This document shows positions 56,001 through 64,000 of a stretch of DNA of 64,000 nucleotides, piece by piece (positions within the stretch are counted from its first letter, which is position 1; each line of letters opens with the position of its first letter). The stretch lies in the NCBI GenBank assembly GCA_025738555.1, contig JAOVFP010000017.1, positions 992,001 to 1,056,000 of the forward strand, read 5' to 3'. Under the pieces are notes generated by a model, which ran no database searches, had not been told where the DNA came from, and saw nothing but the letters and a program-made list of their open reading frames with translations. Source of the stretch: Cyathus striatus (lineage: Eukaryota; Basidiomycota; Agaricomycetes; Agaricales; Nidulariaceae). The translations under genes were made by a program, and so were the position numbers.

Positions 56001-57778
56001 ATACCATTCAGGTGCTTGACAATGATTGGAATGTTACTGTAGTTGCAGTAACAATTGATTCATCTGGAGATGGATGCAAAGCATGAAAGGACCTTCAACG
56101 ATTACGTCCAGATTTAGTATTGCCACCGTGTTATGCACACCAGGTAACATAATGTTTATGTTTTATTCAAAGTGTGCTTACACTTCATTTGCATACTTTT
56201 AGATCAATCTTATCATTGGTGATTACATGAAATGTACCCAATCACCATTTCTTCAATATGCGACTCAAGCCAATGAACTTATATCATGGCTTCGGTCAAA
56301 GGTCGCAATTTTGGGCTTAATTCGTGAATGTATGCAGAAAGCTGGAAAGCAACCGCTTTCAGTCATATGCCCAGTTCCGACATGATGGACAGCTTATTTT
56401 CTGGCCTACAGAAGATTGATGGAAATTCATGATGCATTACGAAGTGTTATTATAGCTGATGGAATGCGTTCAGAATCTGAGCAACAGGTTATTTCTGGTG
56501 ATTATCGTGCTCATGCCCGTGCTAGAGACATGGTTGCTATTATAAATAATTCGCTTTTTTGGCAATCAATTGCATGGTAAGCTTATGTTATATTTAATAG
56601 CTCTTTAATTGACTTCTAAATTGTATAGGATAAAAAATCATTTAGCACCGTTGGCAATTGCTGCTAATCTTACACAATCCTCATTTTGCCGACTTGATGA
56701 GGTGCTTTTGACATTTGGATACCTCACTATGCATTTTTCCTCCTTACCAGCTGAGGATATTGATATATCCACTGCTGTGCTTGCAAGTATTGAACGGCGT
56801 TGGGCACAATCTGATAATGATGTTTTCATTGCAGCTACCATTTTGAACCCTTTCGTCAAACTCAACCCATTTCATAAATCACGGCTCTTCACTCTAGGTC
56901 GCATTGATGCATTAATGGAGTGCCTATGGACAAGGTTTTATGGAAATACAGCTCCAGGTGGATTATATGAAGAGTTAAGGAGTTATTTGGAAGGGACCGA
57001 TGATTATGAGGACCTTCCTAATGTTTGCCGAAAGCTTTCAAGCAGGGCTATTAGTAATGTATAAATTTATTAATCTATGTATATTTATCTTCTTATCTCT
57101 GCTTTCCAGAATATTACTCCTGACCCCTTGCAGGCATATTCTGATGCCACAGCCAAGAATTTAAACACTCCATTAATTACACTAGCATGAAGATTGCTTA
57201 CCATATGTCCTAACTCTGCTTCTTGCGAGAGGTTATTTAGCACTTTTGGTTTAATACTCACAAAGCTCAGAACTCGTCTTGGTACACAGCGGCTACTAGA
57301 TCTGGCAGAGCTAAAAATGCATATTCGGGATGAGCTGCTACATGATAAAGATTCAAAGGAGCGCAAGCATGCTTTCGGTGCACTGAAAGAAGGTACCCCA
57401 TCTCAAAGCACCGCTAATTCATTCCCAACTGCAAGTGATGCTCATGTGACATCACTTAACGAGCATTGGGACACTGAAACCTCGACCACTACCACTAACT
57501 CACTGCATCATATTACAAACTGACTCATTAGATTGGTTGATGAAGAAGATGATGCAGCAGATTCAGCTGAACCTGCAGGCGCTTCCAGCTACCAAGTTCC
57601 TTTGTCAGCAATATTCAACTTTGCTGAAAGGCATTGGGTGAAGATGCAGCAGCGCAGTGCAGTTGGATCTCTGGATGATGAATTGGCAATTTATGAGCTG
57701 CTTGATTTAGACACAGATGGTGAGTTAGATTTAGAGCCGGACTTGGATGAGACTGTAGAAACTTTGATTATTGAATGA
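53092..57778 (+). pseudogene. hAT transposase gene (seven exons, five TGA codons)
   Basis: Exons: 53092-53256, 53305-53383, 55109-55868, 55928-56143, 56203-56576, 56629-57058, 57110-57778, all with GT-AG borders and matching phases. The N-terminal zinc part has YCKECLQ. The core has LQGDGWTGENHHHF, AVTIDSSGDGC and PVPT*WTAYFLAYRRL. The C-terminal dimerisation region has CPNSASCERLFSTFG. TGA codons at 55707, 56084, 56383, 57188 and 57521 fit former Arg codons, most clearly TRWTA. No other breaks are seen. The transposase would cut and paste the element in the nucleus. Intron 2 is unusually long (1.7 kb). Confidence 0.85.
53384..55108. other. Long intron of the hAT transposase gene, possible nested insertion
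   Basis: All other introns of this gene are about 50-60 nt. This 1.7-kb stretch is AT-rich with A-rich short repeats near 53460 and a hairpin, AAATCATATCTC/GAGATATGATTT-like, at about 54717-54742. Minus-strand frames at 54098-54428 have no known domain. I could not find clear ends of an inserted element. Confidence 0.4.
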
Positions 57779-58096
57779 ATTTCGACAGTAGTTAAAATGT
57801 TTCATTCGTATTTTACTACTGCACATGTACAAACTAATTCTTTATGTTTACGACAGAAGAGACATTGACTAATTCTACTGTGCTTAACATTCAGGTAAGT
57901 TGCCTTGCTACGACGCGCAAGATGCGCACGCGTTGTCGGCGCTACCGAAACGCCACGATCATATATGCCGAACTTGTGCCGAAAGATATGCTAAATATGG
58001 GAAGGTCATGGTTGTCAGGTCGCGAAAAGTCACCGACCTGGACTTTATTCAAAACCAACAACTTTATTCGGTTGGTCGACGACCCGCACAACACTG

Positions 58097-58762
58097 CGAG
58101 TCCAGCCACTAAGGTCAATTTTCTGAGTCACGACTCCGATTCGGCGTTTTGTTGAACAATGATAGTTGCTGCTGTAGGATATATAGGAATGAATCAGTGT
58201 GTACTAGTGAAAGTGAGACGGAGAGGGAGGATATGGGCGTACATGTAAAGTGACTTTGTTACACGAGCTGTCTCTGCCGTGAAGTGAAAGCACTCGCTGA
58301 CTGCGCAATGCCTCCGACCGAATATCGCAGTGTAATAGGGTACAGGACATCTAGCCATCGAACCAATCCGATGGATGGAAGACGAATGTCGGTTACTCAG
58401 TGTCTCAGCCACGTTCGAGCACGAGCCTGGACAGCAGCAAGTGGTGATGTGAAGTGGTAAGGTGCGGATGCGTATTCGGACGGAATGATACCCTAGCTCC
58501 TCCGCAAGCTTGCACATGAACGCGATCCAGGGTTTAACACACTCTATCTGAAGATGCACCGTATAGATACTTAGTTTAAGATTGGGGGTCGTCGAAGATG
58601 AGTGATGGCCCAGCTGGAGTTGGTAGTAGACACCATCCCAACCTGATGGATGTAAGGACTCGCAGGATGTCGGTTACTTAGTGCATCAGCGAAGCTCGAG
58701 TACGAACCACAGCAGTGTGGTGTGGTGTTGTAGCTTCCGATACGCAGATACTCACAGTCTTA
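58097..58762. repeat. Flank of hAT element with a degenerate 85-bp direct repeat
   Basis: 58370-58450 and 58647-58728 share GATGGATG, ATGTCGGTTACT and a TCGAG(C/T)ACGA core. A minus-strand frame at 58194-58559 has no recognised domain. No gene is assigned. Confidence 0.35.
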
Positions 58763-59095
58763 TCAGATCCCGAACCCCCTAGTTTGCCTTCTAGGGACAT
58801 CCCACTGAGCGACAACAAAAACATGCCGTGAAATGTCGTCGATAAAACTCAGTAATTTAGGCGGGATTGTGCAGTTGGTGATGGTCGAGAGACAACGGAG
58901 TGTACAAGGTTCCAGTAGAACGTGAGTCGCTCTGGTCCACGTATCTGCACGAAGTAGTGTCGATGGGAGGGATCGTCCACGCAGCGTGACGTGGTCTTCG
59001 TGACAAGTTATATGAACGAGGTCGAGAAGTCGAACTGAAACCAGACAGGGAGGAGGTACGCGGAAAGGAATAGGAGGAAAAGGAAGTTGCAGCAT
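58763..59095 (-). CDS. Possible exon of an unknown gene
   Basis: 110 codons, LDLVHITCHEDHVTLRG then PPKLLSFIDDISRHVFVVAQ, with a regular hydrophobic pattern. The CpG-rich composition suggests non-repeat sequence. Start, end and introns are not settled, and no family is recognised. Confidence 0.25.
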   Translation of the reverse strand: MLQLPFPPIPFRVPPPCLVSVRLLDLVHITCHEDHVTLRGRSLPSTLLRADTWTRATHVLLEPCTLRCLSTITNCTIPPKLLSFIDDISRHVFVVAQWDVPRRQTRGFGI

Positions 59096-60845
59096 TGTGC
59101 TGCTCCGTATTCGACGTGCGCGAACGGAGAGACTATCCCTACAGTCAGAAGTTCTGACGCCTCAGACTGTTTGCGCAGTGAAGATGCAGAAACAGTGCAC
59201 CTAGTAAGAAAGATCAAAAGAGGAGGAAATGAGAATGGGTAACGCACACTACAACGGATTCACGGGCCAACATTTCATAACCAGCTCATTCGCAATATCC
59301 TATACATCCTCCTTCACTTCCCCATCCAAAAGTATTTGTCATTTCAATACTAATGCTATGACGAAGTTGAGCTTGAGGTGACTAGCGTTGTGTGGAGACT
59401 GAGTGAGGGGTGCGCGTACAGAACACGTACCATACATGTGTGTTGCGTATATGGGCTTTTCCCCTAAGGTTATCCTTCAACTGTGTTCCTTGTAAAGTTG
59501 TTTCAACTGCATTATAAACCAGTTAGAGTCTGTGAGAGTTGTACTTAGTAGCAGGTCAACGAAGAACGGTCGCTCGAGTCGTCATGTTCATTTAGTCCGA
59601 AAGCCATCCCGCCTATTGCCGATCTCACGCTAGCATCACATGACTGGCGTGGGAGTATCTCGTCGACAGACGGTCCGGTAAATTCGGGGAATTTGAAACT
59701 GACGTCCCTTATGCACCTGCGACGCCTCCACTTTCTTCACTCTCCTGCTCAGAACCCCAATTTCTCCCATGTTCCTTCCTTTCTCTACGCAACTCGAACA
59801 CACAGAAATGATAATCACTCCAAGAATGGCAGAAGCAGCGCCAAACCGAATGCAACGAAGCCAGCACAAGAGCTTTGGTGGTAATCAATCCGGAGTCTAG
59901 CGGTCTGGGGGGTTTACGATGTGATGGGAGGGGGAAATGATGATTGGCTTCTGTGGAAGAGTCTTTTGAAGATAGCAGGTGTGTTCTATAGTCAGTATTT
60001 CGTCAGGTAGCAAGACTGACAACTTGTATTACTTGGTTCTAGTGATGTTGAATCTGCCCCCCTTCGTTGTCATTGTCGACGTCCCTCGTCGTCGTGACAT
60101 CGATGTAGCGTCCCCCATGTCGTCGACGCGACATAGCCCTGGCCCTCCTCCCCCCGGTGTCGACTTGGCATCCCCCCTTGCTGTTGTCGCGGTGTTTCCC
60201 CCTCCTCCTCGTGGCGTCCCACTGTCGTTGATGTGGCCCTCCCTTCCCCGATGTCGATTCGGTCCCAAGCAAACTGGGATGAAAGCAGGAGTTGCTAGGA
60301 GATCTTTTCCTACGAAGGTCTCTGAGCTTTAACCTTTATTCGAAGATGTGTATAAGTATGAGTTTAATTAATATAATCATGGTACTTCTGGACGAAAGCA
60401 ACAAGGAGTTTCGAGTGTACAACAGTGAATTATACAAGAAATTGGACAGTTAAATGATTTCTACTATTCTTACTAGCTCGACCACAAGTGAATCTGGCCA
60501 CTTCAAGCTCGTGATATGGCTTAAGAACTTGCATGTCTTGCAGCTTCTTCAAGGGAGATAGTACTGGGACATATCACAATGGATATTCAGTCTTAGAAGA
60601 GAGATAATGTTGCATGAACCAACGTGCATAATTGCAAATGTCTTGTATAGGTTTATAAACTTATCAGATCGTTAAATGAACACGATAGCAATGGTATAGT
60701 CAAGTATTATTTGTTGATTATTTGTAGAAATCATCGAATTATCGATAGGACGTGTTGACTTTGAGGAGGCAACCAGTGTCTTCGCATAGTATATACATAT
60801 GCATATGTTTTTCTCTTGCAATTCTACGAATCCATTAAATATATA
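59096..60845. other. Gene-poor stretch with a CpG-rich block
   Basis: 60052-60262 is built of degenerate, CpG-rich units around TGTCGAYG and CATCCCCC. Short frames on either strand (59636-59884, 59979-60332) lack domain evidence. 60340-60845 is AT-rich and shows nothing further. Confidence 0.35.
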
Positions 60846-61808
60846 CAGTCGAACCTCTCTTATCCCATACCGGTCATAACGCATAAAAGTGAAAACGCAT
60901 ATAAATTTTGGTCCACCAACTTGGTTCGCGGGGGATTGTACACCATAGTCCATAAATATCATAATGCATAACCCATGCGACTTTCCGCAAAAAATCCCAT
61001 ATTATTGCGTAAGTGTACCAAGGTTTTTTGTATGCTATTCGCCGTTCCGTTGCCCGATTTATTAGTTGCTAACTGCCCGCCATCCCTGGTGCGCCACTGT
61101 GGTAACTGAATAACCATAATATGAGTTTTGATGCACTGTTGGACCTGCTGGAAAGTGAGGAGAGCAAGGGGAGTAAGCTTGGAACGAAATTCGGAACACA
61201 TTTTTCCTTCACTAAACTGCTACTATGCCTCACAAACTGTTTGAGACACTTAAGAGAGGCCCTACAGAAATGCAACCAGATGACGATTGATTCTCTCCTC
61301 AACCCAGAAGGTGAATCACGTGTCTCAACTGAAACATCAGACAACGAGATCTTTCAAGCCGTTATGGACTCGATTGCTGCTTGTGAAAATCTGGAGGTCC
61401 TTGGGGGTGAAGACGTTGATGAGGATATCCTAGTAGAGCCTCTCCCAACTCGTCGTGATGTGCTCAAGGCCGTATCAGCTATCAAAAGATACACTGAAAA
61501 TATGGATGATCCCTTTTCACGCAAGGTTGACACCATTTTAGGCTCTTTCAACCGACAGCTTCGTCTTGATGGGTTCAAGAATATGAAGGATACTGCTTTA
61601 ACTGACTTTTTCAAGAGCACATAAGCTGTTTTATGTCATAATTCTACTACTCTCAAACTTACATAGCCTTCTGTAATCTCTATTCCTTGAAAATCAAGAA
61701 TTTCGCAATTTTTTTTCCTTTTTTGGGAGGTCGCTCAAAAGGCATATACCCCAAAAGCCATACGCTGGCCAATCCACCGAACCGTATGGGATAAGAAAGG
61801 TTCGACTG
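60846..61808 (+). mobile_element. Deleted pogo-like (Tc1/mariner) element
   Basis: Inverted repeats start CAGTCGAACCTCTCTTATCC on the left and match the right end with one mismatch in 25 bp. TA stands outside both ends (60844-60845, 61809-61810). The termini and TA duplication are those of fungal pogo/Tigger-type elements. At 963 bp it is about half the usual length. Confidence 0.88.
61121..61624 (+). pseudogene. C-terminal remnant of a pogo-type transposase
   Basis: 167 codons from ATG 61121, with no stop inside. The second half, from about residue 75, shows EIFQAVMDSIAA, then PTRRDVLKAVSAIKRY and LGSFNRQLRLDGFKNMKDTA, which is the tail typical of pogo/Tigger transposases. The DNA-binding and DDE catalytic parts are missing, so it cannot transpose. 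Residues 1-70 (DALLDLLESEESKG) may come from the helical linker. The intact frame suggests the deletion is recent or that the fragment is tolerated. Confidence 0.75.
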
Positions 61809-61986
61809 TACTCTCTTTAGTTTATCAGATAGTATTTCTTACATCAGCACGTTAACCGTTAGCATGATGTGCAACTTGAGTCCAAAAAAACAGCTCGAAG
61901 GAACCCGAAGACTCGAAACAGTGAAAACAGCGAACGAGAGGAGAAACGAAAGAAGAAAGCAGTAGAAGAGAACAATTGAAGAACGC

Positions 61987-62728
61987 ACCTAATCAATCAA
62001 TATACATAATCGCCGGTCCCATCGCTACAAACTGAACATTCCCAATTCCCAATTCCTCCGGATACGAGGGGCGATACATTGTCCCCTTTCAAACCGATGG
62101 ATCGGACGAGTGTAGGGCCATAGTAGAGTAGTGCGTTTATACCTGACCATTCTGTTTATACCGCCAGCCACGTATGTATAGGGTAGAGAGTAGAGAAACA
62201 TGCAGAGGAAAGGAGGAGAGGGGAGGGGACGCGCGTTGAAAAACCATAACCAACACCCCAACACTCGTTCTCCCCCTCCACCGTTTACCAAAAAGTGCTT
62301 TTCAAGCCTTAAGTTCTTCTCCTAGTCCATTCTTCGTACTTACAACGGCGGTGCGTCGGATAAATTCCGCTTCGACTTTCATTTCTAGGAGTTCGATCTG
62401 CAGTAGGCGTGTTAATAGGCGTTGGGGGAAGAGAGTGTAGAACGGCAGGGGAACGAAGGGGGATGTGGCAGAGAAGGTGAATATGACGAAGGGGTGGATA
62501 TAAAACGAGAGAATAAGTCCAACAGATAAACCAAAACTAACCTGGACCAAAACACCACTCCCACTTCTCAACCTACCCAAACTCCTCAGCCTCCTCCGCC
62601 CAATTTTGCAACACCAATAAACGCGGAGACGAGGGCAGGTAGAGTGTACTGAGGAGAAGGATGAGTCCTGGGATTAGTTGGAGGGCGAGTGGGATGCGCC
62701 ATGAGTAACCAGAATACAACGGTCGATT
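61987..62728 (-). pseudogene. MFS sugar transporter fragment
   Basis: The minus strand encodes NRPLYSGYSWRIPLALQLIP and LILLLSTLYLPSSPRLL, the WRIP and SPR motifs near helix 6 of sugar porters. Next comes LQIELLEMKVEAEFIRR from the central loop, then GINALLYYGPTLVRSIGL of helix 7 and, in another frame, NVQFVAMGPAIMYID*LG of helix 8. Frame changes, at least two stops (one a TGA where the family has Arg) and the loss of both ends show a relic. Intact relatives are 12-helix plasma-membrane hexose importers of about 500 residues. Confidence 0.75.
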
Positions 62729-63189
62729 AGTTCCTTAACGGCATATCTGCAAAGATCTTCATGGCTGATGCTTCATTCGATCCTTCGAAACCTCCTTTTG
62801 TATTGCCTATGCCGCTAGAGTAAATAAACACGAACTTCAATGCATACTTGCTCTCTGCATCAAAAGCATTCACGGATGGATATCGACTACACGACAACTT
62901 CGAAGGGCTAGGGGAGCACCTTGTTCCCATGTCGTTTTACCCTGTTAGCTCCCCTATCAAACCCACCATCGCCTTCAATCTCACAATATTCCAGCGCCAC
63001 GCAAGCGAAGGTGTTGATTGTGGCGCTGAAGCACGTCGATGCGCTCAGTTTCGTCGTTGCGTATTTGGCGTTTTGCTCCGGTGAACATGCGTTTACTGTT
63101 ATACAGTACATTGATGAGAATCGTGGTGTCGGAAAAGTGCTGGTTGAAGGCGGACCGGGAGGTGAACCAGAAAGCGAGGGAGAAGATGA
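62729..63189. other. Unassigned stretch between transporter relic and gene copy 2
   Basis: Frames on both strands (62848-63214 plus, 62908-63378 minus) are open but none has a recognised domain. The duplication with 1273-3030 ends about here. Confidence 0.3.
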
Positions 63190-64000
63190 TGGGCCGGATA
63201 CGACGCACACATAACGCATCATGCCAGAGATAAACCGTCTGTAGGTCTTGACGGGGGAGCTAGAATTAGGATATTTGGTAGTTGCTTTGTCTCTATAGGT
63301 ATCGGCGAAGGCTCCTTTATCTTCGAAGGAGAAGGAGAAGCAGGCTGCGAAATATCTCTTCCCACTCTCTCTATACACCTCCTTACTTGGTCTTCATCAA
63401 GAAGTGTAACGCCATCGTCTGCGGGTGCGAGGGACAAGGGAATAGGAAGGTTTGTTACTTTCCCTTTCCCCTCTTCCCTCCCCTCTTCCTCCGTCCCCAC
63501 CTCTTTCCCCTTCACACACCCCGCATCCGCACCCTCATCCAACAAAACACGCAAAACTACATCCCACCCAGGCCCGCTCCCGCTCTCCTCCATCTCAACA
63601 TCCTCATCCTCCACATCCGAATCGGCGAATCCGAGGGACACGTAAGGACTCAGCTGTACCGTGTGCCTTTGCCTCTGTCTCCGAGGGGGAGGGGACGAGC
63701 GGAGGAGCGCGTACGCGCCGATCCTTCTTCTTTCTCCTTCATAGTAGTCGCAGGGCGACGGGGAGGAAGAGGTGGAGGGGGAGGAAGGGATGGGCGGGGA
63801 CGAGCGCGTCTAGGTAAATTAGATACATGCGGTCCACCCACTCCCCCAGCTCTTGCAAGGGAAAGGGGGACAACAGGTTTTCGAAAGCCTGCTAGTTCAT
63901 CTAATCTCGCTATATAAGGCGAGGAGGGGGGTTTGGCTTTTCCTTTGGATTTGGATATGCTGTTGCCTGGGAGGAGGGGGGGTGTGACTGCCAACGTCAC
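63190..64000 (-). pseudogene. Second, damaged copy of the 585-aa gene, runs off the window
   Basis: Aligns with about 1740-2600 in the same orientation and with high identity (shared GFADSDVEDEDVEMEESGSG and RRARPRPSLPPPPPLPPRRP). It has one G fewer near 63691 (four instead of five), which shifts the frame, and a TGA at 63219-63221 after LSLA where copy 1 reads on with LCVMCASY. The C-terminal 150 codons of copy 1 are absent. The 5' part lies beyond position 64000. A pseudogene unless an intron spans the shift. Confidence 0.7.

Larger units (their letters stand above)
52490..58096 (+). mobile_element. hAT DNA transposon, full length but decayed
   Basis: Terminal inverted repeats start CAGTGTTGTGCGGGTC at 52490 and mirror at 58074-58096 (23 bp, one mismatch). 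Subterminal GTCGA/GACC motifs lie inside both ends. TCCAGCC occurs directly left of the element and 5 nt right of it, so the 8-bp duplication is imperfect or obscured. It encodes a hAT transposase in seven exons. Confidence 0.85.

Noticed and set aside
59636..59884. Small membrane-protein gene on either strand
   Set aside because: A short hydrophobic run exists on the minus strand but there is no family match, intron border or conserved start to support it.

Overview
The window is a transposon-rich piece of a filamentous fungal genome, most probably a basidiomycete (Agaricomycetes-like). The evidence is short GT-AG introns (mostly 47-66 nt), an NB-ARC/TPR NOD-like receptor, Ty3/gypsy families of the basidiomycete type, and inactivation of repeats mainly by loss of CpG. 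I cannot name the species. Few genes look like ordinary host genes: a low-complexity gene at 1273-3030, a broken second copy of it at the right edge (63190-64000), the NLR gene at 48638-51666, and a sugar-transporter relic at 61987-62728. Most of the rest is mobile DNA in several layers.

Layout. 1-5441: SINE-like repeats, a 426-bp MITE, the 585-residue gene, a family of 73-nt tRNA-like repeats with a Harbinger-type MITE between them, then a CpG-dense block. 5442-19198: Gypsy element 1 (+ strand, LTRs, 4-bp GCAG target duplication). Its 5' LTR carries a 1.3-kb TIR element, its gag-pol is broken mainly by CGA-to-TGA changes, and two spliced genes run antisense between pol and the 3' LTR. 19199-22549 and 45906-46780: remains of a multi-exon minus-strand gene (gene H) with 122-bp direct repeats on either side. 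Gene H was split by element 3 (22555-45900, + strand, AATTA duplication), a chromodomain Gypsy that looks self-primed. Element 3 was later split inside its reverse transcriptase by element 2 (26348-41312, - strand, CCGA duplication), whose two 1337-bp LTRs look identical. The order of insertion is therefore gene H locus, element 3, element 2.

46810-48000 is a satellite-cored inverted-repeat element. 48519-51666 is the NLR gene, with nine full near-identical TPR units. 52490-58096 is a hAT transposon with a seven-exon transposase gene broken only by five TGA codons. 58097-64000 holds poorly resolved sequence, a deleted pogo-like element (60846-61808), the transporter pseudogene and the gene duplicate.

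A common thread is decay of CpG to TpG or CpA. In element 1, the hAT element and the host NLR nearly every premature stop is a TGA where a relative or the family pattern has Arg (CGA). The LTRs of element 3 show reciprocal TG versus CA at seven aligned sites. The most unusual content is cargo. Element 1 carries antisense, intron-containing genes, one encoding a Cys-rich motif also seen in gene H. Element 2 carries about 4.7 kb of CpG-rich accessory sequence between protease and RT and has an LTR packed with ACAAT/ATTGT motifs. Element 3 carries a Cys-rich third ORF.
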